From: an uncultured Clostridium sp.
Lineage (GTDB): Bacteria; Bacillota; Clostridia; Lachnospirales; Lachnospiraceae
Length of the DNA stretch: 64,000 nt
Direction of reading: 5' to 3'
Assembly: GCA_937885015.1 (NCBI GenBank)
Contig: CALAAS010000038.1
Coordinates: forward strand, 62,001 to 126,000
In this document: positions 7,394 through 15,861 of the stretch, in pieces
How the letters are laid out: every line of letters begins with the position of its first letter
How positions within the stretch are numbered: position 1 is the stretch's first letter
Position numbers and translations under genes: made by a program
The notes under the pieces: model-generated
Seen by the model: the letters and a program-made list of their open reading frames with translations, nothing else
What the model was told of the DNA's origin: nothing
Database searches by the model: none

Positions 7394-8998
7394 ATGAAGC
7401 TGACTTTTATCGGAGCAGATCACGAGGTAACCGGGAGCTGTCATCTTTTGGAGGCCTGCGGGCTCACGGTATTGATTGACTGCGGAATGGAGCAGGGGAT
7501 CAACAAGTATGAAAATGCACAGCTTCCTGTCCGGTATGCGGATGTGGACTATGTATTGGTTACGCATGCCCATATTGACCATGTTGGTATGCTTCCCTTT
7601 ATTTATTCCAGGGGATTCCGGGGCCAGGTCATGGCGACCCGTGCCACCAGCGACCTGTGTGATATTATGTTGAAGGATTGTGCTCACATCCAGGAATCGG
7701 AGGCAACCTGGAAGAACCGGAAAGCGAAACGGGCTGGTATGCCAGAGATTCCGCCCCTTTACACCATGAATGATGCGGAGGGAGTGCTGGAGCATTTTGT
7801 TCCCTGTAATTACGGCGAAACCATTCATTTGAAAGACGGCTTTGAAATCCGGTTTACGGATGTGGGACATTTGCTGGGCTCTGCGTCTATTGAAATATGG
7901 ATGAACGAGGACGGCTGCTCCAGGAAAATCGTATTTTCCGGAGATATCGGTAATAAAAACAAGCCTCTGATCCGGAGTCCCGAATACATCCGGCAGGCGG
8001 ATTATGTGGTGATGGAGAGCACCTACGGAAATCGTTTTCACAAAGCCTCCGGCAATCATGTGGAGGAATTTGCACGGATTATTCAGGAGACGCTGGATAA
8101 AGGCGGAAATGTGGTAATCCCTGCCTTTGCTGTTGGACGTACCCAGGAAGTTCTCAATTACATCCGTATCATGAAGGAGCAGAATCTGGTAACAGGGCAT
8201 GGAAATTTCCCGGTGTATCTGGACAGTCCCATGGCGGTCGAGGCCACGGCGGTTTTCAAGGAAAATATGCTCGACTGTTATAATGAAGAGACGAAGGCGC
8301 TGGTCAAAAAAGGAATCAACCCCATTTCTTTCCCGGGACTTCACCTCTCTATTACCAGTGAAGACTCCATTGCCATTAACTTTGACGAGGAACCCAAGGT
8401 AATTATTTCTGCGGCTGGTATGTGCGATGCAGGTCGAGTACGCCATCATCTGAAGCATAATCTATGGAGACCGGAATGTACCATCCTTTTTGCCGGTTAT
8501 CAGGCCATTGGCACACTGGGACGGAGCATTGTGGATGGAAGAGAAGAGGTAAAGCTGTTCGGAGAGTCCATTGAGGTGCTGGCGCGGATTGAAAAGATCG
8601 AGGGAATCAGCGGCCATGCAGATCAGAACGGACTTCTGGAATGGATTGGAAATTTTATGGAACGGCCCAGCCAGGCTTTTATTGTTCATGGGGATGACCA
8701 GGTTTGTGATGAATTTGCGGCTCTCGTCACAGAAAAATATGGAATTTCGGCGGCGGCGCCGTTTTCCGGTACATCCTATGATCTCCGGGAAGGACGATTC
8801 CTGACGGTAACGGAGGGCATTCCTCTTCGTCGGGACGAGCCGGAGAGCGCGAAGAAGGCGAAGGGTGTCTTTGAACGCCTGCTGGCGGCCTGTGACCGTT
8901 TGCGCCGTGTGATTATGAGAAACGAGGGCGGCGCCAATAAAGATCTGGCGCGGTTTGCTGATCAGATCAATTCCCTCTGTGACAAGTGGGACAGATAA
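7394..8998 (+). CDS. metallo-beta-lactamase/beta-CASP fold ribonuclease-like protein
   Basis: The protein is probably a zinc-dependent RNA-processing nuclease of the YSH1/CPSF73-like branch (COG1236), distinct from RNase J. It has 534 residues from ATG 7394, which follows AGGAGGTGG. The metal motif HAHIDH spans residues 58-63, with later ligands in FTDVGHLLGSAS and SGDIG. The beta-CASP part contains VIISAAGMCDAGR and ISGHADQ, and the C-terminus ends in a charged tail. RNase HI follows 30 bases later, so the two form a small nuclease unit. The RNA target is unknown. Confidence 0.85.
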   Translation: MKLTFIGADHEVTGSCHLLEACGLTVLIDCGMEQGINKYENAQLPVRYADVDYVLVTHAHIDHVGMLPFIYSRGFRGQVMATRATSDLCDIMLKDCAHIQESEATWKNRKAKRAGMPEIPPLYTMNDAEGVLEHFVPCNYGETIHLKDGFEIRFTDVGHLLGSASIEIWMNEDGCSRKIVFSGDIGNKNKPLIRSPEYIRQADYVVMESTYGNRFHKASGNHVEEFARIIQETLDKGGNVVIPAFAVGRTQEVLNYIRIMKEQNLVTGHGNFPVYLDSPMAVEATAVFKENMLDCYNEETKALVKKGINPISFPGLHLSITSEDSIAINFDEEPKVIISAAGMCDAGRVRHHLKHNLWRPECTILFAGYQAIGTLGRSIVDGREEVKLFGESIEVLARIEKIEGISGHADQNGLLEWIGNFMERPSQAFIVHGDDQVCDEFAALVTEKYGISAAAPFSGTSYDLREGRFLTVTEGIPLRRDEPESAKKAKGVFERLLAACDRLRRVIMRNEGGANKDLARFADQINSLCDKWDR

Positions 8999-9028
8999 AA
9001 ACAGAAACAAAAGGAGAACCAGACGATT

Positions 9029-9502
9029 TTGAAGGTTGAGATTTACACCGATGGCTCTGCCCGGGGAAATCCGGACGGGCCAGGCGGATTTGGAACAGTG
9101 ATTCATTACACAGATCCGGCGGGACAGCTTCATGTAAAGGAGATTTCCGGCGGCTACAGGCGGACGACCAACAACCGGATGGAACTGATGGCGGCCATTG
9201 CCGGCCTGGAAGCTTTAAACCGGCCCTGTCAGGTGATGCTTTATTCCGATTCCCAGTATCTGGTTAATGCGTTTAATCAGCACTGGATCGAGGGGTGGAT
9301 AAAAAAAGGATGGAAGCGAGGAAAAAATGAAGAGGTAAAAAATGTGGATCTATGGAAACGCCTGCTGGCGGCAAAAGAGCCGCATGAAGTTCAATTTTTC
9401 TGGGTTAAGGGCCATAATGGGCACCCGGAAAATGAGAGGTGTGATTTTTTGGCTACCTCCGCGGCAGACGGGAATGCGCTTTTGGTGGATCCTGGTATTT
9501 AA
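9029..9502 (+). CDS. rnhA: ribonuclease HI
   Basis: It cleaves RNA in RNA-DNA hybrids, removing primers and R-loops. The 157 residues carry the complete catalytic set: D8 (IYTDGSARGNP), E52 (NNRMELMAA), D74 (LYSDSQYL) and D139 (ENERCD), plus the loop His in KGHNGH. The start is TTG 9029, with AAGGAG 12 bases upstream; this gives the N-terminus usual for the family (MKVEIYTDGS). Confidence 0.94.
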   Translation: MKVEIYTDGSARGNPDGPGGFGTVIHYTDPAGQLHVKEISGGYRRTTNNRMELMAAIAGLEALNRPCQVMLYSDSQYLVNAFNQHWIEGWIKKGWKRGKNEEVKNVDLWKRLLAAKEPHEVQFFWVKGHNGHPENERCDFLATSAADGNALLVDPGI

Positions 9503-9615
9503 TGGTTTTTCTTACAATAATATTACGTCTTTTTGACTCCTATTTTCTTTCCGTTTCAAATGTGTTATCTTTGAAATAGCTTAAGATGGAACATAGAAAT
9601 GGGGTTAGATAAAGA

Positions 9616-10440
9616 TTGAAAAATAAAGGCGTAATTACTGCAATCTGTGTCATTTTGACGCTGGGGATTTTTACAACCGCAAGCGTCCGGAGATTTATAG
9701 ATGAACAGCAGAAAAACATGGTGTCCAGCGGGATTTTTTCCGAGTCCCTGGAAGAAAAAGCCGAGTTTTCGATGGAGGGCAGCACGCTGGCTTCCATCGA
9801 GGCGGAAGGGGGTGGCCTTCATGCGTCGGCCGGAACCCCGCAGCTTTCTGTCAGACAGGCAGCCGGAGCAGGCAGGTCAGAAGGCACGGGAGAAGAAATT
9901 GATTCGGCTGTGGAGGAGGATGTGAATTCTGCTGAAGCAGGGACTGCAGAGGCGGGAACGCCATTTTTATACGGTGTTTCGGACCGGGAAGCGGCATCGG
10001 AGGAGACAGTTTTTTCGCCGGCAGCCGAGTCGGAAAAGACAGTTCTGACGCTGGAAGATTACAGGAGACGCCTGGATGAGGTGTGCAGTGCAGTTGATTC
10101 CATGCGGGAATCGGAAGTCAGCGCTACAACGGATTCCATGAAGCGGGTTGCTGACTATGAGTATCGACTCTGGGACAGTGAACTAAACCGGATCTATCAG
10201 GCGCTTTTGAATTGTATGGACGAGGCGGATATTGAAGCCATGAAAAAGGAAGAACGCGCGTGGATACGGAGCCGGGATGCCACAGCCAGACAAGCGGCAG
10301 ACCGATATGCCGGCGGTACCATGGAGGGGTTGGAGTATACGGCCTCCCTGGCGGCAACGACCCGGGCCAGAGCTTATGAACTGCTGGATCTGTACGGTCA
10401 GCATCTTCCGCAGGAAAAGAATGAGAGTGCTGTAAAATAA
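9616..10440 (+). CDS. membrane-anchored protein with LprI-like (DUF1311) domain
   Basis: The function is unknown. A short cytoplasmic start, MKNKGV, is followed by one hydrophobic segment (about residues 7-22) that anchors the protein or serves as a signal. A long low-complexity region rich in Glu, Ala, Ser and Gly comes next (to about 140). The C-terminal 115 residues resemble the lysozyme inhibitor LprI N-terminal domain (DUF1311): YRLWDSELNRIYQALL, then EERAWIRSRDA, then GGTMEGLEYTASLAATTRARAYELL. The start is TTG 9616 with a GGGG site upstream. It appears monocistronic, with its own terminator overlapping the stop codon. A role in the cell envelope is only inferred from the topology. Confidence 0.7.
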   Translation: MKNKGVITAICVILTLGIFTTASVRRFIDEQQKNMVSSGIFSESLEEKAEFSMEGSTLASIEAEGGGLHASAGTPQLSVRQAAGAGRSEGTGEEIDSAVEEDVNSAEAGTAEAGTPFLYGVSDREAASEETVFSPAAESEKTVLTLEDYRRRLDEVCSAVDSMRESEVSATTDSMKRVADYEYRLWDSELNRIYQALLNCMDEADIEAMKKEERAWIRSRDATARQAADRYAGGTMEGLEYTASLAATTRARAYELLDLYGQHLPQEKNESAVK

Positions 10441-10464
10441 GGGTTACGGCACTCTTATTTTTTT
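10424..10464 (+). terminator. Rho-independent terminator after the LprI-like gene
   Basis: AGAGTGCTGTAA (10424-10435) pairs with TTACGGCACTCT (10444-10455) and is followed by TATTTTTTT. The left arm overlaps the last codons of the gene. Confidence 0.85.
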
Positions 10465-10537
10465 GCATGCGATATTCAGGTTCCGTTTTTTCAGATATGC
10501 TGTTCGGAAGAATTTTCCGTTCTGCTTTTCTTTATAC

Positions 10538-10566
10538 TTGCGAAAAGTTTTTTCCTATGATAGGAT
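10538..10566 (+). promoter_or_regulatory. probable sigma-A promoter for alaS
   Basis: TTGCGA (10538-10543) and TAGGAT (10561-10566) are separated by 17 bases. The start site would lie near 10573, leaving a leader of only about 50 bases, too short for a T-box riboswitch. Confidence 0.5.
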
Positions 10567-10621
10567 ATAAAGAATGAAAAAAAGTATACGATGCATATAC
10601 GAAACTATAGGAGGAAGCAAC

Positions 10622-13264
10622 GTGGAAAAATACGGTGTGAACGAACTTAGAAAGATGTTCCTGGATTTTTTTGAGAGCAAGGGGCATCTGGCCATGAAGA
10701 GTTTCTCTCTGGTTCCACACAATGATAACAGTCTTTTGCTGATCAATTCCGGCATGGCTCCGTTAAAACCCTATTTTACGGGTCAGGAGATCCCGCCGAG
10801 AACGAGGGTGTGTACCTGTCAGAAGTGTATCCGGACCGGTGATATTGAGAATATCGGAAAAACGGCACGCCATGGCACTTTTTTTGAGATGCTGGGCAAC
10901 TTTTCGTTTGGTGATTACTTTAAAACCGAGGCCATTCACTGGTCCTGGGAGTTTCTGACAGAGGTGGTGGGCCTTGACCCGGATCGTCTGTATCCCTCTG
11001 TATTTGAAGATGATGACGAAGCCTTTGATATCTGGAACAAGGAGATGGGGATCCCGGCAGAGCGGATTTTCCGCTTTGGCAGAGAAGATAACTTCTGGGA
11101 GCATGGAGCTGGCCCCTGTGGTCCCTGTTCGGAGATTTATTATGACCGCGGTGAAAAATACGGCTGCGGAAAACCTGGATGTACAGTAGGCTGCGAATGC
11201 GACCGTTATATGGAAGTGTGGAACAACGTGTTCAGCCAGTTTAACAATGACGGCCATGGCAATTATACGGAGCTGGAACACAAAAACATCGATACTGGTA
11301 TGGGATTGGAGCGTCTGGCTGTTGTAGTACAGGATGTGGACTCTCTGTTTACGGTAGATACCAACAAGGCACTTCTGGACCGCGTCTGTGAGCTGGCTCA
11401 TACAGAGTATCAGAAAGAGCATGAAACCGATGTTTCTCTGCGTATTGTGGCAGATCACGTAAAGTCCTGTACGTTTATGATTTCCGACGGGATCATGCCG
11501 TCCAATGAGGGCCGCGGCTACGTTCTTCGCCGCCTTCTGCGTCGTGCGGCCCGCCATGGAAAGAAGCTGGGCATTGAGGGGAAATTCCTGGCAGAGCTTT
11601 CCAGAACCGTAATCGACCTCTCCAAGGACGGGTATCCGGAGTTGGAGGAAAAGAGCGCCATGATTTTCAAGGTGCTTTCCGAGGAAGAGGATAAATTTAA
11701 CAAGACCATTGATCAGGGCCTTTCCATCCTGTCTGAGATGGAAGAGGAGATGCAGAAAAACGGGGAGAAGGTGCTTTCTGGTGAAAATGCCTTTAAACTT
11801 TACGATACCTACGGATTTCCGCTGGATCTGACCCGGGAGATTCTCGAGGAGAAGGAACTGGAAATCGATGAGGACGGCTTCAATGCAGCCATGAAGCGCC
11901 AGAAAGAGCAGGCTCGGGCTGCCAGAAAGACTACCAATTATATGGGAGCAGATGTCACGGTATACCAGTCCATCGACCCGTCTGTTACTACGGAATTCGT
12001 TGGCTATGACCGTCTCACGGCGCAGTCTGAAATCACGGTGCTGACGACGGAGGAGGAGATTGTTGAGGCTTTGACAGACGGCCAGAATGGTACGATCCTT
12101 GTAAAGGAAACCCCATTTTATGCAACCATGGGAGGACAGCAGGCGGATATCGGCGTGATTACGACGGCGGATGGCTCTCAGTTCCAGGTAAAGGACACAA
12201 TTCGTCTCCAGGGCGGCAAGGTAGGCCACGTGGGTACAGTTGTAAAAGGTATGTTTAAAAATGGCGACACCGTTACGCTGACGGTGGACCGGGAGAACCG
12301 GGAACTGACCTCCAGAAACCATTCCGCTACACACCTGCTTCACAAAGCACTGCGGACTGTACTGGGCAACCATGTAGAGCAGGCTGGTTCTCTGGTTACA
12401 AAAGATCGTCTTCGTTTTGACTTTACGCATTTTTCTGCCATGACGCCGGAGGAAATTGCAAAGGTAGAAAAGATGGTAAACGATGAGATCGCCGCCTCTC
12501 TTCCGGTTGTGACGGACGTCATGTCTCTGGAAGATGCTAAGAAGACAGGAGCCATGGCGCTGTTCGGTGAAAAATACGGCGAGAAGGTTCGCGTTGTCCG
12601 CATGGGTGATTTTTCTACCGAGCTCTGCGGCGGTACTCACGTTGCCAATACGGGAACAATCTCTGCCTTCAAGATTCTTTCCGAGGCCGGAATCGCAGCC
12701 GGCGTCCGGAGAATTGAGGCGCTGACCTCCGCAGGCCTGATGGAGCATTACCGGGAAGTGGAGAAAGAGCTTCACGAGGCAGCCAGACTGGCCAAGACGA
12801 CACCGTCTGGCCTGACCGCCAGGGTTGAGTCTCTCCTGGAGGAGATCAGAACGCTGCATTCAGAAAATGAAAAGCTGAAGAGCCGCCTGGCCAATGATTC
12901 CCTGGGCGATGTTATGGACCAGGTAAAAGAGGTAAATGGAATCCGCCTTCTGGCTGTGAAGGTACAGGATGTGGATATGAATGGCCTTCGGAATCTGGGT
13001 GACCAGCTGAAAGAGAAGCTGGGCGAGGGCGTGGTTGTGATCGCATCAGTGACAGATGGAAAAGTAAATCTGATGGCATCTGCCACAGAGCAGGCGATCG
13101 GAAAAGGCGCCCATGCAGGAAATCTGATCAAAGCCATCGCCGGCCTGGTTGGCGGCGGCGGCGGCGGACGTCCCAATATGGCTCAGGCCGGAGGAAAGAA
13201 CCCGGCAGGAATCGACGCTGCCCTTGAAAAAGCCGCAGAAGTCGTGGCAGAACAGGTAAAATAA
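10622..13264 (+). CDS. alaS: alanine--tRNA ligase
   Basis: It charges tRNA-Ala and edits mischarged Ser/Gly. The start is GTG 10622, seven bases after AGGAGG (10609-10614), giving 880 residues, the normal family size. The class II catalytic core begins near the N-terminus (GTFFEMLGNFSFGDYFK). The editing domain has the zinc ligands H567 and H571 (HSATH) and C669 and H673 (CGGTH). The C-terminal DHHA1 domain ends with a Gly-rich loop (VGGGGGGRP). The gene stands alone between two promoters. Confidence 0.98.
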   Translation: MEKYGVNELRKMFLDFFESKGHLAMKSFSLVPHNDNSLLLINSGMAPLKPYFTGQEIPPRTRVCTCQKCIRTGDIENIGKTARHGTFFEMLGNFSFGDYFKTEAIHWSWEFLTEVVGLDPDRLYPSVFEDDDEAFDIWNKEMGIPAERIFRFGREDNFWEHGAGPCGPCSEIYYDRGEKYGCGKPGCTVGCECDRYMEVWNNVFSQFNNDGHGNYTELEHKNIDTGMGLERLAVVVQDVDSLFTVDTNKALLDRVCELAHTEYQKEHETDVSLRIVADHVKSCTFMISDGIMPSNEGRGYVLRRLLRRAARHGKKLGIEGKFLAELSRTVIDLSKDGYPELEEKSAMIFKVLSEEEDKFNKTIDQGLSILSEMEEEMQKNGEKVLSGENAFKLYDTYGFPLDLTREILEEKELEIDEDGFNAAMKRQKEQARAARKTTNYMGADVTVYQSIDPSVTTEFVGYDRLTAQSEITVLTTEEEIVEALTDGQNGTILVKETPFYATMGGQQADIGVITTADGSQFQVKDTIRLQGGKVGHVGTVVKGMFKNGDTVTLTVDRENRELTSRNHSATHLLHKALRTVLGNHVEQAGSLVTKDRLRFDFTHFSAMTPEEIAKVEKMVNDEIAASLPVVTDVMSLEDAKKTGAMALFGEKYGEKVRVVRMGDFSTELCGGTHVANTGTISAFKILSEAGIAAGVRRIEALTSAGLMEHYREVEKELHEAARLAKTTPSGLTARVESLLEEIRTLHSENEKLKSRLANDSLGDVMDQVKEVNGIRLLAVKVQDVDMNGLRNLGDQLKEKLGEGVVVIASVTDGKVNLMASATEQAIGKGAHAGNLIKAIAGLVGGGGGGRPNMAQAGGKNPAGIDAALEKAAEVVAEQVK

Positions 13265-13304
13265 TCCCTGTCTCGACAAATTCGAGAAAATATTAAAATT
13301 CCTG

Positions 13305-13332
13305 TTGACGTATGATTTTTTTATGATATAAT
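13305..13332 (+). promoter_or_regulatory. sigma-A promoter for rpsU
   Basis: TTGACG (13305-13310) and TATAAT (13327-13332) are separated by 16 bases. The start should be near 13339, leaving a leader of about 75 bases. A small hairpin, TCTCGA (13271-13276) with TCGAGA (13282-13287), lies upstream but lacks a T-run. Confidence 0.8.
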
Positions 13333-13413
13333 TTTACTAGTGCTAAAAAAATACCCACACAGTTGTATTAATATGCACTTATTACACAACTGGAGGGAGG
13401 TTAGGTGTGAGCT

Positions 13414-13590
13414 ATGTCAAATGTAATCGTTAAAGATAACGAAAGTTTGGACAGCGCTTTACGCAGATTCAAAAGAAACTGTGCAAAGGCTGGTATTCAG
13501 CAGGAGATTCGCAAGAGAGAGCATTACGAGAAGCCGAGTGTTCGTCGCAAAAAGAAATCTGAAGCTGCAAGAAAACGTAAATACAACTAA
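13414..13590 (+). CDS. rpsU: 30S ribosomal protein S21
   Basis: A small basic ribosomal protein of the 30S platform, needed for efficient initiation. The 58 residues read MSNVIVKDNESLDSALRRF and then the typical Lys/Arg-rich tail (RREHYEKPSVRRKKK-like, ending RKRKYN). ATG 13414 has AGGTG six bases upstream and GGAGGGAGG somewhat further. It has its own promoter and terminator. Confidence 0.96.
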   Translation: MSNVIVKDNESLDSALRRFKRNCAKAGIQQEIRKREHYEKPSVRRKKKSEAARKRKYN

Positions 13591-13599
13591 TTAAAAGCG

Positions 13600-13634
13600 A
13601 AAGTCCTGGTTTGATTCAAACCGGGACTTTTTTC
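13600..13634 (+). terminator. Rho-independent terminator after rpsU
   Basis: AAGTCCTGGTTTG pairs with CAAACCGGGACTT around a 3-base loop, with one mismatch, and is followed by TTTTT. Confidence 0.92.
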
Positions 13635-13680
13635 TGAGAAAAACCGGCGCGTTTCCCCGTGCCGATGGAGGGGATTGATA

Positions 13681-15483
13681 ATGGAAATCCTGAAAAAAAG
13701 AATATTGCCCTCTGTTGTTGCGGCCCTGCTGACGTGCCTTGTCCTGGACAGCCATTTTTTTTTGTCGGTTCCGGTACTGGAATCCTTTTTTTCACTGCCG
13801 CAGTGGCTTTCGGTGATTTTGATGACTATTTTATACGATATGGCGCTTTCTTTGACACACTGGCGGGATTGGAAATTGCCGCTGCTTTTAGGGGGCTGTT
13901 TTGCTGTCATGACGCTTTTGGGACTTCATTACAGCCGGAATGAAATTCTGTCAGTTCAAATTTTGGGATGGGTGCCGGTTTTGGCTGCTCTGACGTTTTT
14001 CTGGGCGTCAGCATCCGCCGCTCTTTTCGCAGTGCTGGATCTGCGGGAGCAAAAGGGAGAAAAGAGACAAAGTTTTTCGTCAAAAGAGCGGTCTTTTGGT
14101 ACGGCAGGCGGCATCTGGCCTATGGCTGCGCGTGTGGCGGTTCTTACCTGGTTGGTCTATGGCCCGGTATTTTTGGCGGTGTATCCGGGGATCTATTCCT
14201 ATGATGCCTCGGTTCAGGTGCTGCAGGTATTTGGTGATATGCCTTTGTCTACCCACCATCCTCTGGCTCATACAGCCTATCTGTGCGGTTGCCTGAAACT
14301 GGGAGAATGGCTCTTCGGAAGCTATCAGGCCGGTCTGGCGATCTATTCTCTTTCTCAGGCCCTTTTTATGACAGCCGTTATTTCCCTGCTTCTGTGCCGG
14401 ATGCGGGAACGGGGGGCATCCCTCCCCCTTCTGGCAGTTTCCTGGGCTTTTCTGGTGCTGAATCCGTATCTGACGGTATTTTCCTTTGTTACCACCAAAG
14501 ACGTCATATTCGGAGGATTTTTTGCCCTGGTGTTTGACCTGGCCTGCAGCCTGTCAGAGAATCCGGCCAGATTTCTGCGGAGCCGGAAAGCTGTCTTCTT
14601 TTTCTTTGGAAGTGTATTTCTGATGTGCCTGTTTCGTAATCAGGGAATTTATGTGTTTCTGTTTTTTGCAGCTGTTTTTGCTGTCGGACACAGGAAATCA
14701 GAAAAATTTCCAGGATATCATTTTCTGTTGGGGGTAATTCTGGTAACAGCAGGCTGGTATGTATGCAGTGTTCCGCTTCCGGCGGCTCTTGGCGCCGAAA
14801 AAGGAGATGCCAGAGAAATGCTTTCCGTTCCCATGCAGCAGTTGGCCAGAGCCTGGAATGAGGAGCCGGAAAGGCTGACGAAAGAGGAGCTGACGTATAT
14901 AGAATCGGTTATTGATCCAGCGGCTCTGTGCCAGTATGTGCGAGTCAACGCAGATCCTGTGAAAAGCGGATTTCAGACCGGAGTGGTAAAAAAGGATCCG
15001 GTCCGGTTTTTTCGGACCTGGGCGGGGATTGGCCTTCGTATGCCTCTTCTTTATGCGGACTCTTTTTTCATGGGAAACTGGGGGTATTGGTATCCAGGGG
15101 ATTCCCAGTACTGGATTTCTTATATTTTGTTTGACGGCGCCTTTTTGGAAGAGCCATTCAATGTTCTGCATATTTACCGGGCCGGAAAACTGCCTGCTCT
15201 GGAGGCAGCACTCCGGGATCTGACGCTGACACCGGTTTTTCAGAAAATTCCATTTCTCGGAGTTCTTTTGAATCAGGCGTTTCCGTTCTGGCTAATGTTG
15301 CTTTCAGGGACTGCCGCTCTTAGAAGGAAGGACCGATGGGGTATCGTTGCCCTGAGCCTGATTTTCGGATATTGGGGAACGCTTCTGTTGGGACCGGTAA
15401 CCTCCCTTCGGTACGTACTTCCGATTTTATACTGTGTTCCGCGGATGATGGAACTTCTGGTTGCCAGACGGACCGGGGAATAA
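13681..15483 (+). CDS. large polytopic membrane protein, DUF6020/GT-C glycosyltransferase-like
   Basis: The 600 residues contain about a dozen hydrophobic segments with a larger extracellular part around residues 360-480. The segment GIYSYDASVQVLQVFGDMP, followed by STHHPLAHT, recalls the first outside loop of GT-C-type glycosyltransferases, where an acidic residue binds the lipid-phosphate donor. The C-terminus has TSLRYVLPI. This fits proteins labelled DUF6020 in Lachnospiraceae; donor, acceptor and even enzyme activity are unproven. ATG 13681 follows GGAGGGG by seven bases. No promoter is obvious after the rpsU terminator. Confidence 0.6.
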   Translation: MEILKKRILPSVVAALLTCLVLDSHFFLSVPVLESFFSLPQWLSVILMTILYDMALSLTHWRDWKLPLLLGGCFAVMTLLGLHYSRNEILSVQILGWVPVLAALTFFWASASAALFAVLDLREQKGEKRQSFSSKERSFGTAGGIWPMAARVAVLTWLVYGPVFLAVYPGIYSYDASVQVLQVFGDMPLSTHHPLAHTAYLCGCLKLGEWLFGSYQAGLAIYSLSQALFMTAVISLLLCRMRERGASLPLLAVSWAFLVLNPYLTVFSFVTTKDVIFGGFFALVFDLACSLSENPARFLRSRKAVFFFFGSVFLMCLFRNQGIYVFLFFAAVFAVGHRKSEKFPGYHFLLGVILVTAGWYVCSVPLPAALGAEKGDAREMLSVPMQQLARAWNEEPERLTKEELTYIESVIDPAALCQYVRVNADPVKSGFQTGVVKKDPVRFFRTWAGIGLRMPLLYADSFFMGNWGYWYPGDSQYWISYILFDGAFLEEPFNVLHIYRAGKLPALEAALRDLTLTPVFQKIPFLGVLLNQAFPFWLMLLSGTAALRRKDRWGIVALSLIFGYWGTLLLGPVTSLRYVLPILYCVPRMMELLVARRTGE

Positions 15484-15486
15484 ACT

Positions 15487-15515
15487 TCATATCTTTTTCA
15501 TATACTTCATAGGAA
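15487..15515 (+). promoter_or_regulatory. possible sigma-E promoter for yqfC-yqfD
   Basis: TTCATATC (15487-15494) and CATAGGAA (15508-15515) sit at roughly the spacing used by sigma-E promoters. The -35 is close to the Bacillus pattern, the -10 only half matches. In B. subtilis yqfCD is under sigma-E. Confidence 0.33.
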
Positions 15516-15539
15516 AAGACGAAAACGAGGCGATAGCGC

Positions 15540-15812
15540 TTGTTTGATGGGCGAAAGAGGGCGATTGTTTCAGCTCTGAATTTGCCGGAGGACGTCTTTC
15601 TGGGGGAGATGCTTCTGTTTTTTACCGGCAGCACGTCGGCTGTGGTGGAAAATTACAGAAGCATCCTGTTTTTTTCCGAGGAAACGCTGAAACTGTCCGG
15701 TGCGCATACTCGGCTGACTATTCAGGGAAAACAGCTTTCCATCGATTATTATGACCGGGAACAGCTGAAGGTTTCCGGCCAAATTGAGTCGGTACAGTTT
15801 GGCCAGGTATAG
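15540..15812 (+). CDS. yqfC: sporulation protein YqfC (YabP/YqfC family)
   Basis: A short protein of 90 residues. The family beta-sheet pattern is visible: FTGSTSAVVENYRSILFFS, then LKLSGAHTRLTIQGKQL, then VSGQIESVQFG. YqfC is made in the mother cell in Bacillus and is linked with YqfD. The start is TTG 15540 with GAGG nine bases upstream. The order yqfC-yqfD-phoH-ybeY is conserved in spore formers. Confidence 0.85.
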   Translation: MFDGRKRAIVSALNLPEDVFLGEMLLFFTGSTSAVVENYRSILFFSEETLKLSGAHTRLTIQGKQLSIDYYDREQLKVSGQIESVQFGQV

Positions 15813-15861
15813 GCTTTCGCAGAATGCGGCCGTCTGTCAGTCGAAGGGAGGAATGGGAAGT

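Noticed and set aside
10567..10621. T-box riboswitch for alaS
   Set aside because: The space between the probable promoter and the start codon is only about 50 bases, and no T-box sequence or terminator is present there.
10763..12859. A 698-codon open frame on the - strand opposite alaS
   Set aside because: It mirrors the strongly biased codons of alaS, has no recognisable domain, no ribosome site and a His/Arg/Leu-rich composition typical of antisense frames.
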